Below the pieces are notes generated by a model. That model had not been told where the DNA came from. It searched no databases and worked only from the letters and a program-made list of their open reading frames with translations. The position numbers were made by a program, and so were the translations under genes. A stretch of 64,000 nt of DNA from Lineus longissimus (Eukaryota > Nemertea > Pilidiophora > Heteronemertea > Lineidae), in the NCBI RefSeq assembly GCF_910592395.1, contig NC_088308.1, positions 29,031,501 through 29,095,500 of the forward strand. Direction: 5' to 3'. Shown in pieces: positions 35,701 to 50,800 of the stretch (positions are counted from its first letter, which is position 1; every line of letters starts with the position of its first letter).

Positions 35701-38700
35701 TGTAGGAAACCTTTAATCAGCGGTAAACGATAATTAAATATGACTATGCAAGCTGACCCTAATACATGTAGATGCTAATGCCAAAAGTGGACTAAAATAA
35801 ACTATTTCGCTATAGCCTCTTTGAAAGCTCTATGCTTTGGTTCATTTAAACCGGTATTTTATCAATTTTCCAACATACACCGCACCAAAAGTTGTTTCTA
35901 GTCTATGGATGCTTTCTCTGATCATTGCAAGTGCACATAACATCTCCACGTGCCATTTCAGTCTCTGGCTGCAGCCGTTGGCATCGTCGTCCAATCTAAG
36001 GTGACCGCCTTCCGCATGCAGTGTCCAGAGCAAGTGGCCGTATCATTGGATGAAAAGAAACGAGAGGAGGAGTACGCCTGTACCGTGGAGACATTCACCG
36101 GCTCCGCCATTACCGGCACATTCGAATTCGGGACGAGCAAGATATTAGATAATGTAGCGATCGCTGGTAGGTGGACGCAAATGGGTCACTCCGTGTCATG
36201 GTATGACGTGGCCTATCAAAATACAGAAACACTGTTACAATCATCTAGTCTTGACTGGGTTCAGACCAACACCATAAACCCCACAATATCTTGGCTGTAC
36301 ATGAATCAATTGTCACACTAAACCAACGTACAGCTACATGAATCAGCTTGCCGACCACGATAATCATAGCGCTATCGAAACCAAAGCAGACCAGAGCAAA
36401 GCTATCAGACTTGTTCACGTTGGCAGTTGATCCTCCAGATAGCGCGAATATTCATCTTGTTTCTATTTGTAGACCCTCCTGTCAACACTGCCGGCCCGGG
36501 CATACCGCAATTTGGCACATGCACTGGTGGGACTGCTGACAGGACGTACGTTATGCCCGGATCCGAATTCACTGAGGATGGCACGATCATCGGCTGGGAA
36601 TTCAACATGGAAAAAACAGGGGACCTGTCACTCTTGGTGAGAATTTTAGTCAACCACTCCTTTATTGTAACATGCCGTACTAGTATGTTATTGCTATCTA
36701 CAATGTCGATGATAGAGACTCAAAGAAGACGGTGGTCAAGTGCTTTTCTTGTGACAGTTGCATTCACTTCAGGTCCAGGTCAGGCAAAGATGGTTTGGGT
36801 CTATGACAGAAGCACTCAGTAAATAACTTAGTATAACACCATGTGCATGTGTCCTTATCAAATCGTTTGCTATAATCAACACGAAAGCCCAAATGCCATG
36901 TCCCATTCTTGTCTCGTTGCAGGTCCTTGAACCCTCATGTGGGAGTGGCTCGTTTTGCTACGACAGTTACACGTGCCAGGCAACCTGTGAGGTGAGGTGT
37001 TCAACAGCAACACAGTCATTCTGTACATCGAATAGTCAGTGTACGGCGAAGACGATCACAACATGTCCGATAGATCCAAGGTCGCAGAAACCAACATTCG
37101 ACTGGATGATCAAACATGTGGTGCCGGTTACGACTGTAACGGTCGGGTATAACTACATCGATTTGACAACAGTCACGGCAGCAAGCTTGAATGTTACTCG
37201 AGGAATGGCAGTTGGCGCAGTAACGAAGGGGATCATCGGAACCAAAACACCCTGGACAGGACCTTCTGATTATTCCGAGAACTACATCGCTCCTCGTCAA
37301 GGAGATACCATCAAATCAGCCTCTCTCGACGACGGAGCGACCACAAAGAACAAAAAACTTCTGGTTCGAGCTTTAGTCAGTAAGGCCAGCGTGACAAAGG
37401 TCTATCACAACTGCCTGAACTCGGGAGACTATGAGATGACGGCAACTCTCACCACGACGGGAGCCGTTGGCAGTGTCACCCAAAAGCGGAAGATATCGTG
37501 CCAGTATGGCATCGATTATTGTATCCTAGATGCACCTAATGTAGCTGAAGCAGGGAAAGCCGTGACCTTGGAGATACTGGAACACAAAGGTAAACACACA
37601 ATGGTAACATCACGTCACCTTAGGCAGGCCGGTTATAGGCCTCGATGGAATTCAAAGAAGCAGCCAGTGTGAAATAGATCTGCCTTAAAGAAAATAACGT
37701 ATTTTTGTCTTCAGCGACGAATTGTGCTGCATCCAGAATTTTGATTTCTCTCATTTGTTTCCCCATTTTTCATGTGGAAATAATGCTTTGCACTTATACA
37801 ATTGACATATTAAAGCTGGTAATGACAGCAAACACAAATAGCTTGCACATACATTGATCGATGATCTTCAATCCTGACATGTAAGATGTTAACTTAATTT
37901 GTCTATTTACTTCCTTCTTCAGGAACAAACATCTCTTATATGTGGAATTACGATGATAGTTCGGCTGTGAAGAAGGAAGTTTCTCTATACACCGTGCACA
38001 CGTTCGCTGTGAGGAGGACATACAACGTCTGTGTTGAGTGCAAGAATGCCGTCTCTTCGAAGTCGAACTGTACATCCTTAGATATCAAGGACAAGATTGG
38101 GACAGTCACTGTGACAACCACGGCAGCAACTGCCGGTGTGGATGCCACTATAAAAATAGCCATCAGTAAAGGAACTGGCTACAAATGTAGTGTCGACTTC
38201 GGTGATGGCACTATCGCGGTCTATAATGATACCCAGCTCCCCATCACAACTGGTCAGGTCGTTCACACATACACCACACCAAATAAGTACACTATCAAAG
38301 TCAGCTGTAGGAATGGAATAACGCCTGATCCTGAAGTTCAGACAGCCACACAAGATATAGAGGAAAAGCTAACTTATGTTAAAATAAACCCACCGGGTGC
38401 AAAGAAAAATGAACCTGTGCAGGTTATGATTCAGACAAATGTCAAGAATGGTCACGGTTTGACCTATACATGCACGTCTACTCCGCCGTTTAAGGCAAAC
38501 ACGGCGATAGACACGAGTCATTGCACCAACAAGCCTTCATGTGCATCTACCCCGATTTCGGACGTGCTTGATCAAAAGTACAGTGTCAGCTGCACCGCCA
38601 CCAATAAACTGGGCAGTGTCGACACAACCATTGATTTCACGATTGATGCGCCGCTAGATAGTCCTTTCGTCAACATTTCTAAAAGGTGCAACCCGGTCAA

Positions 38701-41700
38701 GTTTCCACCCGACATCACTAATTATTACATCATGGCACCAAGCTGTATCGAATTCACTGCCACCATCAAAGGTGGTTCTAACGCATTTGTTAAAATAGAT
38801 TACGGCGACGGCACTACTGCTTCGCCCAATGTGCAATTGACGAGTACAAACCCTGAAGTCATATCTCACCAGTACACAATGGTCGGAACCTTCGAAGCTA
38901 AGGCCATTATCGGAAACGGAAATGGGGAGTTCAACTGGAAATTTGTCATAAAAGCTTACAAGAAGATGGATTTCCAATGTAACATTGTGGATCCACAGAA
39001 AGCAGGAAAGGTTGAGATCAAGTTCAAAACACCTGACGGGATGGTACCCCCTGATGTCGAGTACTCCATAGACTTTGGGGACGGGACGACCAAGGCATAT
39101 TCTCCATTTAACATGGCCACACCGGTTGCTCACATTTACAACGACCCAAACTCCTACAACGTTACGACCACTTTCAAAAACTCTGTCGAGACTTACCACT
39201 TGGCGTGCACATTTCAAATCATTGAAGCCATCATGGACCCAAGGCCGTTCTGGACACCAGAACATGCAGTATGCAACTCGCCTGGAACAGAACTGTCGCT
39301 ATTGATGCAAGTCGGCAAAGGATCGGGTATGAAAGTCACTTACAACTGGAATTACCCCACATCGTCGTCAAGTTCAGTCACTGTTAACTGTAAGTCGATT
39401 TCTCTTCCAGTATTTCTCGCTTTTTTCACATTTGAAACGAGGCTAGGCATCAGGAATGATTAATAGAACTTCGTAGTCTCTCCCTGTCTTATTGAACTTC
39501 ATCAATCAAGTGTCTTCTTAATTATTGTAACACAACCAAGGTCTGGTTATTTGTTAGACTTTGGTTATGAATTAATGCCATTATATTGTGATGAGGTACA
39601 TGTATTGATTGATGAACTCTTCCACCCCAAGAAGTTTGAAAACACATCTCAGAATTCCAGTCTGTACACAAAAAGACTTCATCATTCAGAAAGTATTCGC
39701 AAGCCTGACGAATTGCTACGAACGACGAGTTATGTAAACACATTTTGCCGACGACTTTCTGTTAAAGTTCCCCAGGCTCCTTCTACAACTACACATGTAT
39801 AAAGATGTGCAAGTGTCGCATCGGAATTAGGGGAGGTCTTGATAGCATTCGTGCTTCGTCGTTCGTAGCATGGACTAAAAGAAGTCCGTGTTCGTACTGA
39901 TTACGACACCTGTCGATTGAGTGACTCGTTCGTCGAGGTTGGTGACAACATCCGAGATTCGGTAGGAAATTGGAATCTTCAACATCTAGTCGAAGGTGTG
40001 TGAAATCGGATGGAGACAGCCACGTTGGCGAGCAGCGAACCACTCTTGAAGTCTCGTTGTGGCTGACGGAAACACTGTGATAGATTTTCAAAATTGGTTT
40101 CAAAGAACTTGTAGAAGAGCTACATGAATGAACGTCTTTGGGTGTGATGAACTTCTTCAGGTGTTATGAGAAATGGTTTATGACCAAGTAGTGTCGATAT
40201 CTTTGGTTGTTCTACGAAAGCCGAGCTTGAATAAAATAGAACATTTTAAGTTGTCAATCGGCCAACTATGTTTGATGATTTTCATCTATGGGTATGCAAA
40301 TTGTAAATCATTCGAGACAAACCAACGGTTTCATCGCATAACGCTTGCATTCCAGTTCCCAAGTCACTCACGCCCACCCTTGTGAGTACACGGAGGTTCG
40401 ACCGCCTCGGCAGTTATACCTGCACGGTGAAAATCTTCAATGATTTGAGCATGTTCACCTTCACACACAAGGTATATTGCCAAAATGGAGTGTTCAAGGA
40501 CGATTTTGAGTTTACGAGTGACGCACCACGTCCAACCACAGACCGTAAGTACTATCATAAAACGTTCTTTCTTTCATTCTCTCGACCAAATCCGTCGCAT
40601 CTGGGTCGTTTTGTCCCCCAGCCTCGTTCCAAATATTCCTTTCAGCAAAGTACTTGTACGAAATGTAACTAGATGTGACAACGGTTTCACCAGTTAACAA
40701 GTCATTTTAAATAACTTGTCTTTCACATTGCCGTACCCATCAAGTGTCACGGCGCGGATGATGCGCTCATCTACTTGGATCTGCTTTGTAAGCCCAGTAG
40801 CATTGGTGCCCGTTGAGTCACCGATGTGTCACTTCATTTTCAGCAAAAGTTACCTTCACTCTGAAATGGATTGGAACAACAGAACCAACAGATGCTAGCG
40901 GGGAACTCCAGTATGGGAAACCCCTAGATGGACAGGCAGCTATCACTCCTGTTTACGCTGGCACTAAAATATTGAAGAACACGAAGACGTATCAGAGCAT
41001 TGGATGCAGGACGGCCAAGATGGTCATCAAGAACTATGCATCTTCTATAACATGGGAAGCAGACGTAAGTCTTTGAACACGTGATAGTATGAGTGGACGA
41101 TTGTCTGGCCTTTTGACTTGATACGTCATAAGATTCAGCCTGAGAGCGACAAGTCATGTGAAGGCGCATGTTAACTCCCTTAGTCATCCATTGAACAGGC
41201 AAGTGCGGCCATGGTGTTGGAGGTGCCAGCTGAACAGTTTACACCCATCTAACCTGTCGAGGTTAGAGACAGTGCCCTGAAGTGAAGTGGAGCTTGCTGC
41301 AGAATGCTAAGTCAGTTTGTCCTGATAAAATTTGTGCAAATCTATGATTCAACCTCATTTTTAAGCATCTTGTTTGTTTACAGGCAAGCATTCAAGATAG
41401 TCTGCAAGACTTTTACATCATACCAAAATACCGTCCGGCGGTACCCCTAAACGGTGTTGATAAACCAGGTTTGGGCACTGACAAGAACCATTTTCCAAGC
41501 AACCGTGATATCAAGCTTTATACAAAATTTTACGGCGGGAAGCTGGGTGAGTGAAAGAGAGGGTGAGCGAGCAGCGTAGGGAGAGACATTCCGGCCCTTA
41601 ATCCTTTGGTTGTGGTAGAGCTGTGCAGCGAGGAACTTCGAGGAAATCAGCAATTATTTGAGACAGCAAAGCCGTCGGTTTAGAAAAACAAGAATATTTC

Positions 41701-41857
41701 TGTTGATATGTATGAGCTGATTGCATGAGTACATGGTTTCTCTCTTTCAGAGTCTGTTGATAAGTATGAGTTGATTGCTGAGAGTACAAGTTATGTGTGG
41801 TTGTGTAACAGCACGGATATCAAGCCAGGAGACCCACTTACATACAAGATACCGGCG
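32757..41857 (+). CDS. WSC and PKD-repeat exons of the polycystin-1-like gene
   Basis: Exons: 32757-32781 (candidate), 32946-33487, 35962-36166, 36473-36636, 36923-37589, 37923-39389, 40356-40544, 40844-41064, 41384-41546, 41751-41857. The first large exon encodes a cysteine-rich WSC domain (QDCYKL, YCFCTN, EMCGGR), a carbohydrate-binding module also present in PKD1, followed by a PKD repeat (FDFDDG, KPGVYDVRF). The 36923 exon begins with a compact Cys-rich segment (CGSGSFCYDSYTC, CEVRC). The 1.47 kb exon 37923 holds several PKD repeats with VDFGDGT, IDYGDGT and IDFGDGT signatures. For exon 41384 I prefer the donor at 41547 (CTGG|GTGAGT) over the weak one at 41469, because the extra segment is open and reads like a PKD strand. 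Confidence 0.82.
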
Positions 41858-44800
41858 GTAAGTAGGCTTTGGGTTAGTGTTGACCATAATCCCATGACTC
41901 GTTCGCACCACACGCAAAAACTGGCTCGGAAAATTCGACAATGTTTTGCATCAAATCACTCGGTCTCGCTGATGCGTCATGTTTTACATGACATTGAAAT
42001 CAACACAAGTTGTATTGACGTTTTCTGGTGAAATGGACTGTATACCATCTGCATGTTGGCAATGACACATTCTCGTTAACAGGTGATATACAGTATCATC
42101 TTCGTTATGATTCCAGCCTGGTACATATAATATCTGCATCACAGCCTCCAACAAAAAGGGCAGTGTTTCCAACTGCACCACCGTCATCGTGGGAGATACA
42201 CCTCATGGCATCACCATAGATGACAGCAGAATAACCACTAAACCGAATGAGCTAAAGACCTTTAAGATCGCGTTTGCAAAGGTTGGAACAAACTCTTGCG
42301 TTGCCGTCAATTTCGACTTTAAAAGCACAACCCTGAAAAAGTGGCATTTGTATGGAAAAAAATCAGACTGCACAAAGCAGGAGGTTGAGAAGAACCTGAA
42401 TCTTCCGGCGGATGCGGAACGGAATTACATAGATCGCGCATTGGATACATCTGGTTGGACTCTTTCTCATACATACACTTCAGGAGGACATTTTGAAATC
42501 AAGGTGATCGGAGGTAACTACATAGCTGCAAGTTCAGCGTCCCTTGAGTTCAGCGTTTCCAAAGATCAGAAATGCCAGCGTCCAGAGATCAAGATTGATG
42601 ACGCGCGTCCATTTGAGAATGGTACGCGATGCGATAGAGGATCCGATTGTAAAATCAGAGGTATAGTCGACTCCCTCAATTGTGACCCTCAAGACAACAT
42701 AAAAGATTGGACCATGGAACAAATGAATGATAATGAGACGGTCAATAAGATCATAGATATCAAATCATGCGCCGGCCATAATGGACTGTATCTCACCATC
42801 CCTAGACACTTTCCCGGTGCAGGTCTCGGGGTCTATCGCCTGACTCTGACCGTCCAGATGACTGGCTCCAGTGACATCAAAGACCAAAAGTTTATCAGTA
42901 CGGCCGTGACCTTTATCTGGATAGTGCGAGGTCCAATATACGCGAGTATGATCTACGGAGGCTTGACATTTATGACCCTAGGGAAGAAAGACCAGCAAAC
43001 GTTTGATGCTGCTAAATATTCGGTTGATAGTGATGTGGACCCTTCAGCGCCCAAGAAAAAGGTGAGTGATTTGTGAGGGGTAGAGCTGCGAGTTACTCCT
43101 AAGATCACCATTTACCTAATGAGGAGAACAATGCAGCTATTTCGGAAAATCTAAAAAATACACTCATTCCAAACACATGTGTTAACGACAGGAGTTTTCC
43201 AACTGCAACATCGCATTTGCTCTATTCTCGTGAAGTGCGTTAGTTTGCTCTGTAAACGTAGTTTTTATCTTCGAATTAATAGAACGTGCATGTAAGGTTG
43301 TTTTAAAACACTTCACGCATAATGTCGCGAAGGTTCTTGATGATATAGGTGAATTAAGTGTTTTAATTTGTGCTTCAGGAATTCCGTTACAAGTGGTTCG
43401 CCAAACAGACGCAGGAGCCTGATAACCCGGACACCACAACACTCATGTCCCCTACACCCAGTGACGACAATCACGGCGGCTGTTTCGGCAATGGTGTAGG
43501 ACGGCTGGATATCCCGGAAACCTCAGGCACGTTCACGCCCGACTTCTCTCGCATGCCCATCAACGGTTCCTGCAACATCACTGTGATTGTGCAGGTATAT
43601 GACCATAACGGGACGGATGATCGATCCGGACTGGCATCTGTGGTTGTCAAGATCGTCGAGGGAAAACCACCTATTGTCAGCATAATGTGAGTTTTTAAAA
43701 GATCTGAGGTTCTTTTAGAAGTTTACTCTCTAAGGTTTAATCACTTTTGCGAATGGACGGCGGATGAGCAATAGAATCTTCACCTTCATAGGGTAGGAAT
43801 ACTTCGAGGGCGGACATATTTGGACAGTTAAGCGGATAGTAGCGGATACTAAGAACAACAAATAAGGTTGATCACAAAGCAGAAAAAGAGCACCGACATA
43901 GACCCTTGTCTTCATTCATATCTTACAGATGTAGCGACGAAAGATTCTGTGTGAAAACACAGTTCGGCCAGAGACTGATTCGGCCATCGGGTCTGTGCAA
44001 GCTGAGCGTGAAGTGTTTGAGGAACTGTCCCGACAACAAGGCTTACAGGGAGAACGAGGCTATCTACCGGTGGAAGATACGCTACAGTTACAAGAACACA
44101 AAAACTGCATTTGGCCAAGTGGATTCATTGATTTACGTACCAGACGTCTCCAAGACAACTCCGGACAGCCAACGGCCCTATATTGGTAAGTACTATTAAG
44201 CTCGGACTTACTTGGCCAAGGCAAAGTTGTCATGTTAACTTGTGTTGACGAAACCACCTCGTTAGATACAAATGTGCCTCCTTTATGGTCAAGGACCGAC
44301 GCCACGCTCGAACAGCAGATATGAAATCAAAACGTACCGAGTGCTCGCCCACCTCGCGGTTAAACTACTTGTTGCTGAAACGTTCTTCGGGCGCAGGTAG
44401 GTTATTATTGGAGAACTCTTTATCATAGAATGGCCATCTTGCTAACCATTATAAAATAAGTAATAGCAGATGTCTCAGTGTTGAACTATGCAGATACCAT
44501 ACGTCGAAGGTTGTTATCAGTTGAACTTGACTATGGTGTTGGTGCAGAAAGAAAACAAATCTTTCCTGTTGAGACTACAGCCGTTAAGAATGGACAGACG
44601 TTAATTTTGACCAAGAAACGACTTCTTCTTGCAGATTGATAATGCAGCAATGTTTATCTAGTCGAAACCTGATATTCCTTTTCATTTGCATATCGCACGC
44701 TCAGTCTTGTAATTGTAATGTGCGCGAAATCCGCCTTGCGCTTTCCACACAGCGCAAACCTTCCTTCATGCTATATTCATTTCATGATGCCAATTTTCTG

Positions 44801-47800
44801 AAAGTCGATCAGTCTTCTCAACACGGAAACAACACACTTGTTATGAGTTTGTGATGAAAAGAAACCATAAATAACCAGAAGCGATGCCATTTCCCTCATG
44901 CATGCTCACATGCAATATATTGACTTCATTCGGAAGAGGCAACGAAAACAGGCACTGTACACACTTAACCTCTGGCACACACGGCCTACCCTAGATTGGG
45001 CTTTCAAGCATCGTTTTCGGCAACCTTCACTTGTTTCCTGATGAAGTGATAGGCACCATGGTCAATGAACCGCTGCGTTCCCGCACCAGCTAGCTATAGT
45101 TCGCGCACGCGCAGACGCTGCGTCTGCTAACGCGGACTAATCTGTCAATTCGATACTTTACAACCCTACAGGTTCAAGAGGTAAGAACAAGATATGATAA
45201 TGAGTGTAACCCCCCCTTGCTTCTGCCCAAAATGACAAATACCTAATCATTCGCATTCGGCTTCCCTGGAGTTTGATGTGAAGTTTCTTTTTATACAATT
45301 TTGTGGAAATCTACGGTCAAGTCGAGCCAGGTCGAATATCAAATCTTCTCCATGAGTTCCTCGGTTTCAAACAATGACGTCAATGCGCTCCTCAGCCATT
45401 TCGATTTGGAATGGTCGTCCAGGTGTAAGGATGTAAACCTGTTAGTTGTAGTCACCTTTGTCGTGCATCCCCAACTCCCCTTGTAATCATCAACGGTCTT
45501 CAGCCTCAGAAAGAATAAAACCTATCAACTTCATGAAATGGGAAGAGGAAGGAATTCCTCTGATTCAGTGGTGATGTTCTCTTCGTCGAGCTTTGTGTTC
45601 GCTCGTCACTCTTATTACAAGTTTTTGCGGAGTTCAAAATGTCTGTCACAAAGGTTTCTCATGCGATCAGATGATAGCACCATATAGGTCGCAATAGCTT
45701 GTTAACCTTAGTCATTTAATCGTTTAAAGTAACTTTACAGACCTATCCCAACTGGTTACTGTCGTAGTAACGTATTAGCATGTGCCTTTGGTTGACTATT
45801 GTAGATATGACTCATATATCAGTTCTCTCATCATGATGAAATGATGCCCTTGTGGGCCATACTCGAGCTTGGTCATGGAATACCAGCATGTATATGCCAT
45901 TCGATTCAATGCGCCTTAATCTATTAGAATATAGATATTACTGTCTGAATGAAGCATATTTCTGCCTCTCGTCTTTGAATAAAATAAAGCACTTGACTCC
46001 ACCTTTCAGGCGAGGAATCAGAGGAACTGACCTTACTGCCTCCACTCTTTGAAAAGGAGTCCGACTTATATCAAGCCGAACTGACCTTGTCCTATCTCGG
46101 TCTAAGAGGCATTGCCGAAATGAATTTCACGGTGAACCGCCCACCTACGAAAGGCAGCTGCAGCGTCTCGCCGAAAACAGGAACGTACATTTCCACCAAG
46201 TTTGTGGTGAGCGGCGCGGGATGGTCTGATGAGCGAAAAGTGAGGTTTTATGAAATATACGGTAAGTTGAACAAAGTGCAACCAAGTTATCGGGTCCTCA
46301 CCTTTTTCGAGTCTCTTGTCCCATTTGACTAAAATACTGGTCGTGACGAAGAATGATCAGTACATCGGATGGCCTCCTGTTGATTTGACTAGCCCGTGCT
46401 CCATTTGTCTTCATTGACTGGATCGCGTCCGTTGGCAGTTACCTTGAACTGGAGTTTTCGATTCAAGAGTTCACTAATATCTGCATGATATTTGACATTT
46501 CATGAATCCATCACCAATGAGTCTGATCAGTCATGGTTGACTTGAGACAATGTAATTGAAACCTCTAATGACCAGAATAATTATCAGTCCCAGAGAGAAA
46601 TGACCATGGTGGAGATGTCTCAGGTTCTTCACCTCTCTATGATCAGCAAAGACCTTCATGATCATGACATAAGCGGGCCCAATATTCCTTCCTCATTCTA
46701 TAGTTGTATCCATTTTGCATTCGTAGTCAATTTTCCGCAAACCGGCACGGCCACAGATAACGAATTCGTGAAGAAATTCATCGCTGTAGGCGAAGGTGAT
46801 AAGTTCAATCTGACCAGTACTCTCCGCCAGGGAACATTGGGCGTGAAAGTCCGAGTGTACGATGACGAGGGAGCTTACACGGAATGCGCAGCAGGAGAGG
46901 TCACGGTAGGTAGTCTCGGTCTCTTCGCCCCGGGTCGCGATGATGAGCCCTTCGTCCCGGGTAGAGTTGATGAGCCCCCAAGTCCAACGTCCCTCTAATA
47001 TTGTCTCTGTAAGGTCCCTGATATGAGTTTTGTTTTGTGTGTTTGTTTAGTATCAGTAGAAGAGTAGCGGCGCTGGAAGATCCACATGCCCCCTTCCCTC
47101 CAACATTTCGAGCAAAATACGTAGTCCTCTCTTTGTCACGCTGCCAGTCCTTATCTGGGTTGCGATCAGCTTGCTGTTGCCCCAAAGGGGCACGTTCGCA
47201 CCCTCGCCTCTGGCAGTCGCCTTTTCTCTTATTCTGTGCATCATCCAGGTTCTTTCTTCCCTCCCCTCACGCTAATCGATTCCTCTGCTAAAGGCCTCTG
47301 CGACGCTGGCAGCGGTAGGTTCCAAGTTGCCAAATATCATTCAAATGCGAAAAGTTTTTCCTTTGACTTGTCATCTTGACACCAAAGTCTCTGAGATGCA
47401 GTTCCTTGTAAGACCTATAACGACTGTAAGTTGAGATTGAACTTATTGGGGTAAGGTGGGATTTGTAGGCCCAGGGCGTCGCTATTATTGGAACGATAAA
47501 ACCACACGGACAACACTATGCAGTTTAACATACTTCGTTGCCATGATTAAATTTACTTCTTGTCAATGACAGGTTTCTCCCAACATCATGTCGACTAAAG
47601 AACTCGCCTCCAGTATAGATAGCGCCTTCCAGAAGGGAAACCCAGGTGAGGTAGCTGAAACCTGCGTAGAAGGACTAAGTGCAGGAAACGATAAACAAAG
47701 TAAGTCTAGTGCCTCCACAGTGCCCGCTTGTTCAAAAAAAACTTAGTCATTAATTTGACGTTATCTTTAACTCGGCGTTATCACATCAACCCAAAGTCTT

Positions 47801-50800
47801 TTTTCACAAGTCGATGGCGGACACATGCATTTTGAGTCATTGACCCCTACAACGAATGTAGCGGCTTATTCTGGTCGGAACTATAGTATCAGGCTGCAAT
47901 TTGTGAATGCTCATATTGGGTTTGGTGCTACATGTATTTGTTATGTGTTCTTTTGCAGAGAAATTGGCGAATCTGGTGGACCTCTCTAAGGGGAATCAAG
48001 TAAGTAGTTTAAACAGGCTTTGGGGGAACGCAGTGAGGGAGTGGATAGCCTGCCAGAGGCGCAGTGGTCAGAGCGTCGCGCACCATCATTTAGAGGCACT
48101 TAGTTCTTTTCCGTTAAAGTTCCCCCTAGAAGGCTCTGTGGAACTCTGCATGCTATTATATATATGTTTATTCGTACTACATGACGCAATCGAACTTCAT
48201 CTTTAGCACGACTAATATCTACGACTAAACCTAGTGTCTCTGCAACTAAAATATATCAGTTGTCATCGCGAAACAAACAACCGGAATTGTTGCTATGCAT
48301 GAATGCCATAGTCCATCTATCTTGCGTTGACATACCATACACGGCTGCCAAGATAAACACATTTTTCCAGTCTTGTTTTTTCCCAATGGCTTTGTGGATC
48401 GGCACCATACTCCTTCAGATAAGCTTTGGAACCACCCTGGATTTTGCCTCAAATTCAAAATGGCCGCCAATATCCAAAATTGCTGCCAAAGTCTCGTTTT
48501 TTGAACAGCTTGGTAACAGGTTTGATTGTTTTTTTCAGTTGTTGACACCAGCGCAGGAGAACCTGCGGGCAGAGGGGACCAAGGTATGCATCTCCTTATT
48601 ATTTCCGGTATACACCGGTTACAATTGCCTACTCGAAGGCATCATCATGAAAAGTATTGGACACCACAAGTAAATTCTTCGAATGACCTTTTTAGGAAGG
48701 CACTTCAACTTCTAGCAGAAATACGACGTTGAGGCCTGTCTTCAAAGATTCTTTGCCTGAAAACGGCAATGGAAAAACTGGCTGCAACATCGCAGCCTTC
48801 ATGCTGTGGGAAAAAAATCAAATTGATCAGCCAATACCCACAAGTAAAGCTAGATTGACGGATATTTAGTGTCTTATCAACAAGGTTTATCCCTACTGCA
48901 ACTCCCCTCAAGCGAAAGTTGACGTGTTTTTCTTTTTCTGTAGTTCATAGGAAACGTGCTGAAAAAACTGGCGGTAACACCTGTAATCCTCGGTCCCAAG
49001 GAAAACATCGAAATATTGACCTCTGTGGTCAGACTGCCTTCCCTTAACGACCGGACGTTGACGGTAAGAAGTACATTGCGTAACCTGATTAAGTGAAGTG
49101 CATTGGTTGTTGAAAACTTCCACTGAAATATAATGATAGAGATACAAAAGCATTGAGCAGTCTTGCGTTTTAATGTATTTCAGCTTACTCCGGACACAGC
49201 TGCATTCTAAAATCTTCCCTGTTCTCCCTAGAATTGGAAACTAAGGTTGTTTCATCTCGAGTGATACTGGTTGTTCTCGTCACAATCCCTCGCTTGCGTA
49301 GATGTTGATTAACCCTACCACGGGAGGGGGGGGGGGATACGTGGATTTCCAAATGTGAAATCCAGAATATGCAACATTTGCCTTGTTGAAGGGGAGCAGT
49401 ATGTGACACACATACACGAAACAGAAGCCATCACCCTCTTGTTTATATTCTAGCCAATGATTCAACAACTATTAGCCAATACCCTTGATGAGATTATGAA
49501 CGACCCAGTCGCCAGTGTTGAAGACAAGATCGACATAGTGGCCAGATTACTAGCTTGCGGGAAGGACTTGGAACTGGTAAGTCTGCCTCAGCATGATTGC
49601 AATTGGACAACTACCAATATATTCCAAATAGCGGCAGACAATAAAACCATCAAAGAACTGAATCGTCTCACATGTGATCCCGATATCAACCTCAGAAAAT
49701 GTTGCTTTTCTCTGCGAAAGGAATGACATACAAGAGCAATATAGGTGGGGATAATGTAACGCGAGGCACGAGTCTTATGGGATTTGGAAAGTGTCTCTCC
49801 GTATCTGGCACTTTGCTCTTCATGGGAAATATTAGAGAAGTTTTACCGAAGTAAATGCCCTGAAGCAGTTACAAAGTAGAATACATGTGCCGATAAGGGT
49901 TATTATGACTACAAATTCATCCTACCGTAGCATCTCATCATTTTAGTTTCTGTCACGAATGTTTTCTTCTCAGGGGCAGAAGACCACCAGACAAAAACCT
50001 GGAAACGAGGCAAGACAAGAAGCGAAGAAGAAAGCTAGACCTAATATGGCATTACCGAAGAGTGGAAAACCATGTAAGTTACGGAACTTATAAAATGAAT
50101 CGGTGACCGACATGACCGGTATTTGGGCATTGAAAGCACTGCGTCCCTTTGTGGAGACCTGGTGACAGCTGCTGCTGAGCGATTGAGAAAGACATTGGTC
50201 AGTTCAGCGCTGTATGCACTCAGCAATTTCTAAGCCAGACTTCTGCCAATTAAATGATCATCTTGTCTTATATTAAGGCTGGTTGGCTACCTTTAGGAGC
50301 TATGACAAAACTCTTTTGTTCAGATTGACTTGGGTCAGGAAGTTCCATTGACTGACTTGTGGTGGTTGTTCATTCTAGTTGATGGAAGCCCTCAGATCGA
50401 AGAGGATGAGGCCATTACATCAACAAACCACGAGTTGTCAGATGAACAGGTAGGTGATCAGACTCCCACACCATTGAGTCATACAATACCGCCAGTGTTG
50501 GTGTTTTCTCTTGTCGTTGACGCTTACAACTAAACGCAAGGTTGCGTATCCATAGATAGATGATAGATGATTCAAATGATGCATTCCATCCAGCCCCATC
50601 TTAAAAATAAGAGTATGAACCATCAACCTAATGTTGATAGAGACCAAGATAAGATTGTCTTCATGATTAGGCCTACACGACTTGATATCTAAAAGAAATC
50701 ATAGTTACAACCCGAGGTTATGATAAAATAGAACTGTCATCTCGCCCCGGCATGAAATTAGCCTTGACCCTCATCTGGTTGATAGTTCATACTCTTATTT

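Noticed and set aside
41469-41474. Donor GTTTGG ending the exon that starts at 41384
   Set aside because: It keeps phase, but the stronger donor at 41547 also keeps phase and adds an open, PKD-like segment, so the longer exon is preferred.
47037-47291. Open frames on both strands in a polycystin intron (possible transposon piece)
   Set aside because: The flanking exons already join in phase 0, and I could not match either frame to a transposon family.
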